This document shows positions 24,232 through 32,975 of a stretch of DNA of 64,000 bases, in pieces. The position numbers and the translations under genes are program-made. The DNA is taken from the NCBI GenBank assembly GCA_963706905.1, contig CAVPNY010000015.1:310001-374000 (forward strand). Reading direction: 5' to 3'. Numbering within the stretch: the first letter of the stretch is position 1; each line of letters starts with the position of its first letter. The notes under the pieces are model-generated. The model made no database searches. It was not told where the DNA came from and worked only from the letters and a program-made list of their open reading frames with translations. Source of the stretch: CAVPNY01 sp963706905 (GTDB lineage Bacteria > Chloroflexota > Anaerolineae > Anaerolineales > UBA4823).

Positions 24232-25476
24232 TTAATCCCCAGCAAACCGGCTAAGAATGACCGTGGCATTGTGACCGCCAAATCCAAAGGAATTGGACAT
24301 GGCATGCTCAACAACCGCCGAGCGAGCATTATTGGGTACATAATCAAGGTCGCATTCAGGATCGGGGGTTTCGTAATTGATTGTTGGTGGCAGGAGATTC
24401 GCTTGGATCGTTTGAACTACTAAAGCGGCCTCGAGTGCGCCAGCAGCGCCTAATAGATGGCCTGTCATCGATTTTGTGGAAGAGATTGGCAGGCTGTAAG
24501 CTTTTTCTCCAAAGACACTCTTAATCGCAGCCGTTTCGCTCTTGTCATTCAGCGAGGTGCTGGTGCCGTGAGCGTTGATATAGTCAATATCTTGGATATC
24601 AAGGCCAGCCTTTTCCAGCGCCATGCGCATGCACAGAGCAGCGCCAGCGCCGTTATCCGCCGGAGCGGAGATGTGAAATGCATCGTTGGTACTGCCATAT
24701 CCGCTTACTTCGGCCAGGATGTGCGCTCCTCGTTGTTGCGCGTGTTCCAATGACTCGAGCACCAGGACTCCAGCGCCTTCGCCCATTAAGAAACCATCTC
24801 GGTTGAGATCGAAAGGACGGGAGGCTCGTTCTGGCTCGTCATTCCGGGTGGATAGAGCGCCCATAACGTCCAGACCAGCCATTGCAATTGGGATTATGGA
24901 TGCCTCTGTGCCGCCAGCTAACATCACATCAGTCTGCCCGCGGCGGATGACTTCAGACGCCTCGCCAACCGCGTTGGTACCGGAGGCGCAAGCTGTGACA
25001 ACGGCATAGTTGATCCCGCGCACACCAAGGTGAATGGCTATGATCCCGCCCGGAGTATCGGGCAGCATCATGGGCACCATAAACGGGCTGACACGCCGGG
25101 GACCGCGATTCATGTAAACCTGAAATTGCTCCCACATCGTGCCAATCCCTGCGATCCCAGAGCCAATGATGGCGCCTATCCGGTCGCGGTTAGAATCGTT
25201 GACCTCAAGTCCTGCCTGGCGAAAAGCCTCCAGTGCAGCCGCCAGGGCAAACTGGGTGCAGCGGTCCATCCGCCTGGCTTCACGATTGCCGAATAGCGCA
25301 GCTCCGTCAAAACCCTTTACCTCCGCCGCTATTCGGCAATCGAACTCACTGGAATCATAATGTGTGATCGGTCCGGCGCCAGATTGGCCGGCGCGGATAT
25401 GTTCCCAGGTCGTTGCCAAATCATTTCCAACGGGGCTGATGCATCCTAGCCCCGTAATCACCACGCGTTTGGTCAT
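24232..25476 (-). CDS. fabF: beta-ketoacyl-ACP synthase II
   Basis: A 414-residue elongating ketosynthase with catalytic Cys in T-A-C-A-S-G-T-N (about 162), His in N-A-H-G-T-S-T (about 303) and His in T-G-H-L-L-G-A (about 336). It extends acyl-ACP with malonyl-ACP. ATG 25476 (M-T-K-R-V-V-I-T-G) has AGAGGTGA at good spacing; the GTG three codons earlier overlaps that site and is unlikely. First gene of a two-gene operon with fabH. Confidence 0.94.
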   Translation of the reverse strand: MTKRVVITGLGCISPVGNDLATTWEHIRAGQSGAGPITHYDSSEFDCRIAAEVKGFDGAALFGNREARRMDRCTQFALAAALEAFRQAGLEVNDSNRDRIGAIIGSGIAGIGTMWEQFQVYMNRGPRRVSPFMVPMMLPDTPGGIIAIHLGVRGINYAVVTACASGTNAVGEASEVIRRGQTDVMLAGGTEASIIPIAMAGLDVMGALSTRNDEPERASRPFDLNRDGFLMGEGAGVLVLESLEHAQQRGAHILAEVSGYGSTNDAFHISAPADNGAGAALCMRMALEKAGLDIQDIDYINAHGTSTSLNDKSETAAIKSVFGEKAYSLPISSTKSMTGHLLGAAGALEAALVVQTIQANLLPPTINYETPDPECDLDYVPNNARSAVVEHAMSNSFGFGGHNATVILSRFAGD

Positions 25477-25511
25477 AATATTCACCTCTTATTAGATTCG
25501 GGATTTATAAC

Positions 25512-25536
25512 ACCGCCTGCTCAATATGGAGGCGGT
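25512..25536 (-). terminator. weak hairpin after the HAD/DinB gene
   Basis: ACCGCCT (25512-25518) and AGGCGGT (25530-25536) form a 7-bp stem; on the minus strand GTTATAAA follows. It lies between the stop of the HAD/DinB gene and the fabF start. Confidence 0.35.
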
Positions 25537-25592
25537 TAGCAGGAGTTTATGATCCAGCTATCGATCAAACTCAGTTATTAATCAGGTGAGGC

Positions 25593-26800
25593 TTACTTTT
25601 GGATCATATCCAGGGTGCTGCATACCTGGTGCAAGTGCAAACGGTCGTGGCCAGCCTGGATGCTTACAAGTTCCTTCAGATGCGTGGGTCCAAAGATAGC
25701 ATGACGCGCGGGTCGCTTCCAATCCTCTAAAGATAGATAGTCAAGAATGTGTAGGCTTTCTAAGCGGTATTGAATGAAGTCACGCAGAGCAACAATCCCG
25801 TCCTGCTGGTGATAATGACGCTCAACAGCCCAAGAATCAGTATCTATGCCGGCCAGGAAGGGATCGGATTCGTGCAGTACTCTTTTCAAGCGAGGCAAAT
25901 TGACCTCGTGATCGACATCCCGCAAGTGGCAGATGATCTCAGCCAGGGTCCATTCGTCTGCATTGGGTTGGTAAGTCCAGCTATAGGCAGGGATTTCGGT
26001 GGTTAGGCCGGCCAGAGCAGCCGGGGTGGCGCGCAGCGTGTTGACCATCGCCTCAGGCTGGCTGAGATCCGGGGTCAGTTCCGCTAGATCGATCGAGTCC
26101 ACCCATGGAAAGAAATCCGAAAGCCAACCGGCTGCAGAGAGCTGGTGAAGCCCGCCTGACGAAGGATGTCCATTCTTTGTGATCCGGAAAGCAGCCAGGC
26201 CGGCCCGCTGGGCAGGTTCGATGTCATTCTCTGGGTCATTGCCGACCATGATAACGGGTCCTTCTGGCCAGCCCAGGCGAGCCAGTACTTCTGTGAAGTA
26301 TGCTGGGTTGGGTTTAGCAAAGTGAAAAGTTTCATAGGAGGCGATCAGCCGGAAAGGGTAATTTTGCGGAGGCAGGCCAGCCCACTCCAGCCGTTGGTGG
26401 ACAGCGGTTTTGGGGAAAAGCGCGTTGGTTGCAATGGCGATCTGGTAGCCACGTTTGAAAGCTTCTTCCACCAGGTCAACCGCATCAGCTCGAAATTGTG
26501 TCAGCGGCCGCAGCGATGGGAATATCTCCTCGTAAAAATTGTCAATAGCCTCCTGGAGACGCTCCCTTGTCAAGCCAATAGCTGGGAAGAAGTTTAAATC
26601 AAAGATATCTTTAAGCTGCAATCAGGTTGATTGTTCCGGACCATCTGTTGTGTTGCGGTCAAAAGAGCAGGGATCAGGCGTTCAGGTGGTGCATAGGATG
26701 CCAGATATTTCCCTAGCGATTGCAGATATGCCGGGATAAATGTCTCAATCTCATTACTGAGCAGGGTATCATCGAGGTCAAGCAGCAGAGTCAGTGTCAC
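25593..26800 (-). pseudogene. HAD-type hydrolase fused to a DinB-like domain, frameshifted
   Basis: The start is GTG 26800 with AGGAGAA upstream, reading L-L-L-D-L-D-D-T-L-L, the HAD nucleophile motif. After about 60 residues the frame is lost near 26620 (one base missing before T-G-C-A-G-C). The next frame continues L-K-D-I-F-D-L-N-F-F with the HAD body (A-I-A-T-N-A-L-F-P, A-K-P-N-P-A-Y-F, M-V-G-N-D-P-E-N-D). A second domain of about 150 residues resembles DinB/YfiT (helical, with H-L-R-D-V-D-H-E and G-H-D-R-L-H-L-H metal-type histidines). The fused protein would be about 402 residues. Substrate unknown. It follows the Cys-rich gene and efp on one transcript. Confidence 0.72.
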
Positions 26801-27131
26801 GCGGTTCTCCTGTGAAGATGGGCGGCAAAGGATGGCATTCACCACAACCGATCTGTGGCTCAGGGACATCGCGCAATGTTTTGGTGCAGTAAGCTTTGAC
26901 CTGTACTTTTCCTTTGGTAAAAGGTAATAATCGTTTTACTTGTCCTTCTAAAACCATGTGTGTGCAGGCATTGGCGCTGATGATTTCTGGCACAGCACAG
27001 GTAAAGCACAGCTCGCGGGCCCATTTTTGTGGAGGGGAAGCAGCGTTTAAGAGGCGGCACTCTTCGTGATCGCGCCCGCGATAGTAATCCCCATAAAAAT
27101 ATTGACACTCTTTGCCAGCTGGGGTGCGCAT
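26778..27131 (-). CDS. cysteine-rich protein of unknown function
   Basis: A 117-residue soluble protein with ten cysteines, several in C-x2-C-like groups (L-C-F-T-C, G-C-G-E-C-H) and one near each end of the first half (K-E-C-Q-Y-F, E-E-C-R-L-L). The pattern suggests a metal or Fe-S centre; I do not recognise the family. It starts seven bases after the efp stop and ends 23 bases inside the HAD gene, so it is the middle gene of an efp operon. Confidence 0.65.
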   Translation of the reverse strand: MRTPAGKECQYFYGDYYRGRDHEECRLLNAASPPQKWARELCFTCAVPEIISANACTHMVLEGQVKRLLPFTKGKVQVKAYCTKTLRDVPEPQIGCGECHPLPPIFTGEPRDTDSAA

Positions 27132-27138
27132 GGATATG

Positions 27139-27696
27139 TCAGACGCGGGTGATGTAGACGCCAGTTCGCGTATCGACCCGGATCACATTTCCTTCTTCAA
27201 CAAAATTCGGCACCTGCACAGCCAACCCGGTCTCGGTAGTGACTTTCTTGGTTACACCGGTGGCGGTATCCCCGCGTACTGCAACATCTGCGTGTACAAC
27301 CAACAGGTCTACTGTAATGGGGAGGTCTATATCCAGTGGTTCTTTGTCAAAGAAAGTTAACTTGACTTCGAGTCCTTCTTTAAGATATCCCGCTGCATCA
27401 CCGATTAATTCCGATGGGATAGCTGGTTGTTCATACGTATCCAGATCCATAAAATGATACAGTGAGCCGTCATTATACAGATATTGGACGTTGTGGTAAT
27501 CCAGGCGGACATCCTGAACCCGGTCGCCCGAAATGAAGGTTTTTTCCAGAATCGTCCCAGTGCGGAGATTGCGCGCCTTCACCCGGATAGTTGCCTTGCC
27601 TCGCCCTGGTTTGTGGTGCTCATAATCCAGTACCTTATACAGGGTATTATCAAGTTCAAAAGTAACGCCTTTGCGTAGATCGTTTACATCAATCAT
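27139..27696 (-). CDS. efp: translation elongation factor P
   Basis: A 185-residue three-domain EF-P of normal length. Domain I has the conserved loop H-K-P-G-R-G-K-A, domain III ends with V-D-T-R-T-G-V-Y-I. EF-P relieves ribosome stalling at proline runs. The loop tip aligned with E. coli Lys34 is Arg32 here, the residue that is rhamnosylated by EarP in Pseudomonas and Neisseria; no earP, epmA or epmB gene is in the window. GAGG lies about ten bases before the ATG. First gene of an operon with the Cys-rich and HAD/DinB genes. Confidence 0.95.
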   Translation of the reverse strand: MIDVNDLRKGVTFELDNTLYKVLDYEHHKPGRGKATIRVKARNLRTGTILEKTFISGDRVQDVRLDYHNVQYLYNDGSLYHFMDLDTYEQPAIPSELIGDAAGYLKEGLEVKLTFFDKEPLDIDLPITVDLLVVHADVAVRGDTATGVTKKVTTETGLAVQVPNFVEEGNVIRVDTRTGVYITRV

Positions 27697-27937
27697 ATTC
27701 TTGCCTCAATGCGTATATGAAGTAAGGAAAATGTCCTGTCAAAGGATTATCGATTAATTCTATTATCGCCACCATTGTCTCAGAAAGTTTCCCAATTTGC
27801 GGCTTGCATTATAGCCCAGCGCGTGAGGCATGGCAAGGTCTCGATGAGAGAAGGCTAGGATAATCGCATCTGCGATCAGAAAAGGGTATGGTAAACTAAA
27901 TCCGAAATTGAGCAAACCACCGCTGGTGAAAGTGGCT

Positions 27938-28315
27938 ATGCGGAGAGTTATTATATTAAATACAACCCGGCCAGAAGTACAACCGTTTCCTGTGATCTAC
28001 GGTGATACTTTTTTGCGCCGCTTGCGTGGATTGACTTTTCGCCGCAGTCTGGCTCCAGAAGAGGGTTTGTTACTGGCAGGATCGCGCGAAAGCCGTCTGG
28101 ATGCAGCCATCCATATGTTGGGCGTGTGGTTTGAGTTAGGTGTTATCTGGATCAACGCCAGTGGTTTAGTTGTCGATACTTGCCTGGCTCTCCCCTGGCG
28201 GCCGGGCTATCTGCCGCGTCACCCGGCCCAATTCGTCCTGGAGGTGGATCCGGACCGGTTGAAGGATTTTCGAGTTGGAGATGAGATCAAGTTTGAAACA
28301 GCTGGCATGGATTAG
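27938..28315 (+). CDS. DUF192 family protein
   Basis: A 125-residue protein with the DUF192 layout: R-L-R-G-L-T-F-R then G-L-L-L, a middle H-M-L-G-V-W-F and I-W-I, and a closing V-L-E-V-D. ATG 27938 fits best; TTG 27908 is possible. DUF192 proteins are small beta-rich proteins, often exported, with no settled role; no signal peptide is seen here. Its end overlaps the start of the LysM/M23 gene by 35 bases, suggesting coupled translation. Confidence 0.75.
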   Translation: MRRVIILNTTRPEVQPFPVIYGDTFLRRLRGLTFRRSLAPEEGLLLAGSRESRLDAAIHMLGVWFELGVIWINASGLVVDTCLALPWRPGYLPRHPAQFVLEVDPDRLKDFRVGDEIKFETAGMD

Positions 28316-29699
28316 TTTCCTTTTGATTATTACGCTTACCTGGCCTGTAAGTGCGGTGTTAGCGCAGGAGGAGCAGCCACAAGGTCCGATTTACATTGTC
28401 CAGGAAGGTGATACCTTGTGGGATATTGCCCTTCGGTTTGGTATCCCCTGGCAGGACCTTGCGCGGGAGAATGAGATTAGTGATGGAAGCCAACTAAAGG
28501 TGGGAGATGAACTGATCATCCCGGGTCTAGAAGGCGTGCAGGGGGCGCTGGTGACTGAAGAAGTTCCGCTGGGTGAGACCTTACGCAGTCTGAGTCGTCG
28601 TTTCCAGATCCCGACTGAATCTCTCATCCGATTAAATCACGTGACCAGCCCCACTGAGCTGTATCAGGGCGCCAATCTGATCGTCCCGCTAAGTGAGGCG
28701 ACTTCACAGGCAGGAGAACGGATCAGCCTGACTGCTGGGCAATCTTTAATGGAGCTTGCGGTTGTAAATGGAACAAATCCCTGGAGCTTGGCTACCCTGA
28801 ATGGGATGGATGGCACCTGGCAGGCTGTTCCCGGAGATGTCCTGCGCTACCCTGGCGACGCATCTACCGTTGGTCCTGGTGGATTGCCAGGTGAAATCCA
28901 GTCACTAACCCTGGATCCATCCAACCTGGTACAGGGTGATACGGGTTTAATCCGCCTCGAGAGCGATGGCGAGCTGGACATCCGCGGATCTTTTTTGGGG
29001 CAGGATCTCAACTTTTTTAAGGATCAAAACGGCGATTACGTTGCCTTGCAAGGTGTGCATGCCATGAAGAAACCTGGCATCTATCCTCTCACCATTCGAG
29101 GAATGCTGGAAGATGGAACCCCACTTGGTTTTTCCCAGATGGTTCCGGTATCCTCGGGTGATTTTAATTATTATGAGTTAACCGTCCCGCCGGAAACAGT
29201 CGATCCGGCCAATACCAAGCCAGAGGATGAATTGTGGATCTCTCTGACAACCAATATTACCGAAGAAATATATTGGGATGGTTTATTCGGCAGTCCGGTA
29301 TCCTTACCATCACCGTGTGGCTATACCAGTTTCTTTGGCGAACGTCGCTCGTATAATGGCAGCGCGTTTAATTATTTCCACACCGGTTTGGATTTTTGTT
29401 ATAACTACAACAACGAAGTGAACGAGATCTATGCTCCAGCCGCTGGAAGGGTGGTCTTTGCAGAACCCTTAACGGTGAGAGGCAATGCTACGATGATCGA
29501 TCATGGATGGGGTGTTTTCACGGGATATATGCACCAGGAGGAGATCCTGGTCAAGGAAGGGGATTGGGTCGAGGAAGGGCAGGTGATTGGAAAAGTCGGC
29601 GAGACCGGGCGCGTTAATGGCCCCCATCTGCATTTTGAGGTTTGGGTGAACGGGGTTCAGGTGGATCCACTGGATTGGTTGGAGAGAGCCTACCCTTAA
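28281..29699 (+). CDS. secreted LysM-domain M23 metallopeptidase
   Basis: A 472-residue exported protein. A signal peptide (hydrophobic 8-27, ending V-L-A-Q) is followed by two or three LysM units (Y-I-V-Q-E-G-D-T-L-W-D-I-A and L-G-E-T-L-R-S-L-S-R-R-F) that bind peptidoglycan, a beta-rich middle region, and an M23 peptidase with zinc ligands in H-T-G-L-D-F (about 367) and H-L-H-F-E-V-W (about 449). Likely remodels cell-wall cross-links, or acts as a LytM-type activator. Its stop overlaps the stop of the convergent DUF2007 gene. Confidence 0.88.
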   Translation: MRSSLKQLAWISFLLIITLTWPVSAVLAQEEQPQGPIYIVQEGDTLWDIALRFGIPWQDLARENEISDGSQLKVGDELIIPGLEGVQGALVTEEVPLGETLRSLSRRFQIPTESLIRLNHVTSPTELYQGANLIVPLSEATSQAGERISLTAGQSLMELAVVNGTNPWSLATLNGMDGTWQAVPGDVLRYPGDASTVGPGGLPGEIQSLTLDPSNLVQGDTGLIRLESDGELDIRGSFLGQDLNFFKDQNGDYVALQGVHAMKKPGIYPLTIRGMLEDGTPLGFSQMVPVSSGDFNYYELTVPPETVDPANTKPEDELWISLTTNITEEIYWDGLFGSPVSLPSPCGYTSFFGERRSYNGSAFNYFHTGLDFCYNYNNEVNEIYAPAAGRVVFAEPLTVRGNATMIDHGWGVFTGYMHQEEILVKEGDWVEEGQVIGKVGETGRVNGPHLHFEVWVNGVQVDPLDWLERAYP

Positions 29700-29977
29700 T
29701 CCTCTTCTGATTCCTGGTCGTCTTCTACCAGGTCACCTGATTCAGTAAATTTTCCTTCTTTATAGTCTTCCAGGACTTTGCGACCTTCTATCGCGGCATG
29801 AGAAGGTACCATGATTTGAACCATTCCTAAGGGACCGACATTGATCCCATAAGCTCTTCCGGCTCCCTCCTGGTTCAATACAACCTGGATGCCCTGCGCC
29901 TCTAACAAGCCGCGCAACATTTCTGCTTGCAGTTCCCCGTATACTTCGTCAATGATCTCCCAATTTTCATCGGTCAT
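29696..29977 (-). CDS. DUF2007-like small protein
   Basis: A 93-residue protein starting at ATG 29977 with GGAG eight bases upstream. The W-E-I-I-D-E-V-Y-G-E-L-Q-A-E-M-L-R opening, with L-E-A-Q-G-I-Q-V, resembles the DUF2007 'putative signal transducing' fold. The last 20 residues are very acidic. No function known. The 3' end overlaps the convergent peptidase by four bases. Confidence 0.65.
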   Translation of the reverse strand: MTDENWEIIDEVYGELQAEMLRGLLEAQGIQVVLNQEGAGRAYGINVGPLGMVQIMVPSHAAIEGRKVLEDYKEGKFTESGDLVEDDQESEED

Positions 29978-30074
29978 AAGTTTCTCCAAATGTATAGCCA
30001 GACTGACAATCTATGTCGTCCAAAGGCATTGCCAGGTCGAGCATCGGGTAGGATTTTTGGAAGATTGTATTATC

Positions 30075-30102
30075 TTCTCACAAAGTCTTCATAGAGTATA
30101 AT
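30075..30102 (+). promoter_or_regulatory. candidate promoter in the gap before the 30254 gene
   Basis: TTCTCA (30075-30080), 16 bp, TATAAT (30097-30102). The same TTCTCA/16-bp arrangement precedes typA. The gap 29978-30253 shows nothing else I can support. Confidence 0.4.
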
Positions 30103-30253
30103 ATCAGATTAGAGGAATATCAGCCTATTTTTCCCTTTAATTTGGATTAAGTGATCCCAAAGATTATTGATGGGCGTATTCCTTCATGTCGTATTGCGGG
30201 TCATGCCTGCGAGGATATAAGTTATTGAAGATCAGTTATTTTGAGGCGTTTTT

Positions 30254-31837
30254 ATGGTGATGGCTTCCATTTCACTCCGGGAGGATTACTGGGAAACCTT
30301 TACTCTCCAGGATGAAGATATTGAATTCCTCTACAATTACCTACTTGAATTAGAGACCCCCCTGACCTCCAAGGAACTTGTCAGTGCACTGGTGGATGAG
30401 CGAGTCCATCGTGAGATCGAAGCCCTTGAGCGGCAGCGAAGCTCAGCAGGTGAAGTTTACTTACCGAAAGAAAACTACACCCTCCAACAGAAGCTCGTCT
30501 TCCCCGCCTTAGGCTGGCAGCGTGGAGAGGTGACTGCCATCCGGCCTGGTCGCAATCCTGATATGCCGCCCTTTGAGGTGATTCGGATCCGGCTGGATAG
30601 TGGGGAGGAACGCGAGTTTGCCAGCCATCTGGAAAACCATCGCCTGAATAACCCCATACCAGTAGCAATTGAAGATGAAATGTTGGACAGTCATTCAGTA
30701 ATGGTCGCATATGGGGATGAGCTGGCCTCGCGATTGGAAGAGGGGCTTCAAGAAAGCCGAGATTTTGTACGCATTGCGGGCCGCTGGTTCCCCAGGGCTT
30801 TGCTGGTCGATGTCAACCTTGGTCACCTGAATCTTGCTGAGGCTGTCTTAGATATGGCTGGAGGGGGTCCTCTATCCACACCCACTTTATTGGAGCAGGT
30901 TGAGTTACCTTCGAATGCCAATCCCAAATTAGTGGAATTCTCGATGGATCTGGCCTTACAAGAGGACGCTCGTTTCGATGAAGTCGGACCAGCTGGCCAG
31001 GTGCTTTGGTATCTCAAGCGTCTGGAACCGGAAGAGGCCCGCGAAACGCCTTCGCATTTACGTTATCAGGAAGTTGATCATGACCGCTCTTTGCTTACTC
31101 CGGAGATGCTAATGCTGGAGCGCGATCTGGATGACGAGCTTTCTCCTGTGGAGGGCAAAATCACCGGGGAAAATGAAGTTGTTATCCGGCTTATTTATCC
31201 GCATTGGCGAGTTGGTTCCTTACCGCTTTCCTCTCGGATCAGCCACCTTTTCCCAACTGCCTACGAAACCCCGCGTATTTTATTTATGGTTGTTGACCGC
31301 GAGAGTGGCGAGCGATTTTCGGCTTGGGTTGTGCGTGAAAAACGTTATGTCTTTGGGTTGAAGAATTGGTACCTGAAACATGGATTGATCCCGGGTAGCT
31401 ATGTGCGCGTTCAACGCAGTAAAACACCTGGCGAGGTCATCATATCTGCCGATACTCGGCGATCCAGCCGGGAGTGGATCCGTACTTTGCTGGTTGGATC
31501 CGATGGCGGAACGGTATTTGCCATGCTCAAGCAGGCGGTGTCCGCAGCTTATGATGAACGCATGGCAATCATGATCCCTGATAGCGATGCCTTGGATGCA
31601 GTTTGGACGCGCATGCATAAAGAACGACCTCCATTTGAACGTGTGGTCGTGAATATGGTGCGCGAATTGACCAAGTTAAACCCTCAGGGCCATGTGCACG
31701 CTAGTGAGTTGTATGCTGCAGTCAACATTGTCCGGCGCTGCCCGCCGGGTCCCCTGTTGGCCTTGTTGGCTTCTCGATCCTGGTTTGTGCATGTTGGAGA
31801 CTTACATTTCCGCTTTGACGACTCGGAGCATAGCTAG
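30254..31837 (+). CDS. large protein of unknown function, first of a pair
   Basis: A 527-residue, acidic, soluble protein with no membrane span or signal. The N-terminal 60 residues (D-E-D-I-E-F-L-Y-N-Y-L-L-E, then P-L-T-S-K-E-L-V-S-A-L-V) look like a winged-helix/HARE-type helical unit, and a similar unit seems to recur near the end (V-V-V-N-M-V-R-E-L-T-K-L-N-P-Q-G). The middle alternates beta blocks (L-G-W-Q-R-G-E-V-T-A-I-R-P-G, V-R-I-A-G-R-W-F). I do not recognise a family. The following gene also has a helix-turn-helix-like end, so the two may form a regulator or DNA-binding complex; this is inference only. Confidence 0.75.
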   Translation: MVMASISLREDYWETFTLQDEDIEFLYNYLLELETPLTSKELVSALVDERVHREIEALERQRSSAGEVYLPKENYTLQQKLVFPALGWQRGEVTAIRPGRNPDMPPFEVIRIRLDSGEEREFASHLENHRLNNPIPVAIEDEMLDSHSVMVAYGDELASRLEEGLQESRDFVRIAGRWFPRALLVDVNLGHLNLAEAVLDMAGGGPLSTPTLLEQVELPSNANPKLVEFSMDLALQEDARFDEVGPAGQVLWYLKRLEPEEARETPSHLRYQEVDHDRSLLTPEMLMLERDLDDELSPVEGKITGENEVVIRLIYPHWRVGSLPLSSRISHLFPTAYETPRILFMVVDRESGERFSAWVVREKRYVFGLKNWYLKHGLIPGSYVRVQRSKTPGEVIISADTRRSSREWIRTLLVGSDGGTVFAMLKQAVSAAYDERMAIMIPDSDALDAVWTRMHKERPPFERVVVNMVRELTKLNPQGHVHASELYAAVNIVRRCPPGPLLALLASRSWFVHVGDLHFRFDDSEHS

Positions 31838-31909
31838 GAACGCGTTACCTCGATTAAGATGATGCATTCACCAGGATACTTAACAAAGAGGTCGATCAGG
31901 AGAAATTCT

Positions 31910-32347
31910 GTGGCTGAGTTTAAACGGTTTAGTCTGGTCAAACCCACTTTACAGACCCGCTATCATATCGATTTTAACTGGTGGAGTCAGAACGACCGTG
32001 ATTGGCGTGTCGATTTATTTGGCTTTCTCTGTCAAGAACATCAGCTCTTATACGCTGATCTGGGTGGAGAGGATATTGTTGATTGGGTGGATTCTGAAAC
32101 CGCCGAAGTCCAGCAAGTCGACGGCCTGCAGCATGTGCTGATCACGCATTGTGCAAAACAACCTGGTTTTATCAATGATCGGACAACAATGGTAGATGGA
32201 GTGTTTTGCTTGCTGTTAGCTAACGGCAACACTCCCATAACACCGGTCGAATTAGCTGAATTGCTTGGGAAATCGCCAACAACGATCCTGCAAACATTTT
32301 CCGGGCTGCGCGTCTATAAGGGTATTCGTCCTTGCCCAGAGAGTTGA
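31910..32347 (+). CDS. protein of unknown function with HTH-like C-terminus
   Basis: A 145-residue protein starting at GTG 31910 with AGGAGA at correct spacing; an upstream ATG at 31859 would lack a ribosome site. The N-terminal two thirds are a mixed alpha/beta domain (Y-H-I-D-F-N-W-W-S-Q, D-L-F-G-F-L-C). The last third (P-V-E-L-A-E-L-L-G-K, then P-T-T-I-L-Q-T-F-S-G) resembles a helix-turn-helix. Follows the 527-residue gene by about 70 bases and precedes tRNA-Arg. Family not recognised. Confidence 0.68.
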   Translation: MAEFKRFSLVKPTLQTRYHIDFNWWSQNDRDWRVDLFGFLCQEHQLLYADLGGEDIVDWVDSETAEVQQVDGLQHVLITHCAKQPGFINDRTTMVDGVFCLLLANGNTPITPVELAELLGKSPTTILQTFSGLRVYKGIRPCPES

Positions 32348-32366
32348 TCAGCTCTGGATAGATAAA

Positions 32367-32439
32367 GCCCCCGTAGCTCAATGGACAGAGCAGAGGCCTT
32401 CTAAGCCTAAGGTTGTGGGTTCGAATCCCGCCGGGGGCG
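32367..32439 (+). tRNA. tRNA-Arg (anticodon UCU)
   Basis: Acceptor arms GCCCCCG (32367-32373) and CGGGGGC (32432-32438) pair perfectly, with discriminator G at 32439. The D-arm GCTC/GAGC, anticodon loop CTTCTAA with TCT at 32400-32402, and T-arm GTGGG-TTCGAAT-CCCGC are all present. The anticodon stem has one G-A mismatch at its outer pair. CCA is not encoded. It decodes AGA/AGG. Confidence 0.95.
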
Positions 32440-32549
32440 CCTTTAATGGACAGGATTTAGAAGTAAGTATTGAGATGAACCAGATTATTCTCAGGTTCTA
32501 AAAGCAGCCCAGGGGGCGCTTGGTTAGAGTTTGTTATGGAGCGTGTGCA

Positions 32550-32975
32550 ATGGGCGAGTTAGAGCTAAAAAAAGATCCCTTAAAGCCTATCTGGTATATG
32601 ACCGAGGAAATGCAATCCAGATATAGCGGGGCTAATCGTGGGAGAAATGGAATGCGACCACATGTCTGGCGACCGCCAACGGATGTCTTCGAAACGGATG
32701 ATGCCATTGTGGTTCGAGTTGAGGTTGCCGGGATGGATGAAGCGGAAATTTCGATTGTGCTTCATGATCGCTTTCTGGTTATCCATGGAGTTCGTCAAGA
32801 TGTATCTGAGCGTCGTTCCTATCATCAAATGGAAATTTCATTTGGAGAATTCATGACTGAAATCGAGCTACCTGCTCCGATCATCGCAGAGGAAGTTGTG
32901 GCTGAATATAAGGGCGGCTTTTTGAAGGTGATCCTGCCGCAAGAGCGGCCACAACGGATTTACGTAGATGATTGA
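32550..32975 (+). CDS. small heat-shock protein, Hsp20/alpha-crystallin family
   Basis: A 141-residue protein with an alpha-crystallin domain from about 40 to 130 (P-P-T-D-V-F-E-T-D-D-A-I-V-V-R-V-E-V-A-G-M, then L-V-I-H-G-V-R, closing G-G-F-L-K-V-I-L-P). It holds unfolding proteins for refolding. ATG 32550 has GGAG eight bases upstream; TTG 32520 is less likely. The stop TGA shares a base with the lon start ATG, so chaperone and protease are translationally coupled. Confidence 0.9.
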   Translation: MGELELKKDPLKPIWYMTEEMQSRYSGANRGRNGMRPHVWRPPTDVFETDDAIVVRVEVAGMDEAEISIVLHDRFLVIHGVRQDVSERRSYHQMEISFGEFMTEIELPAPIIAEEVVAEYKGGFLKVILPQERPQRIYVDD

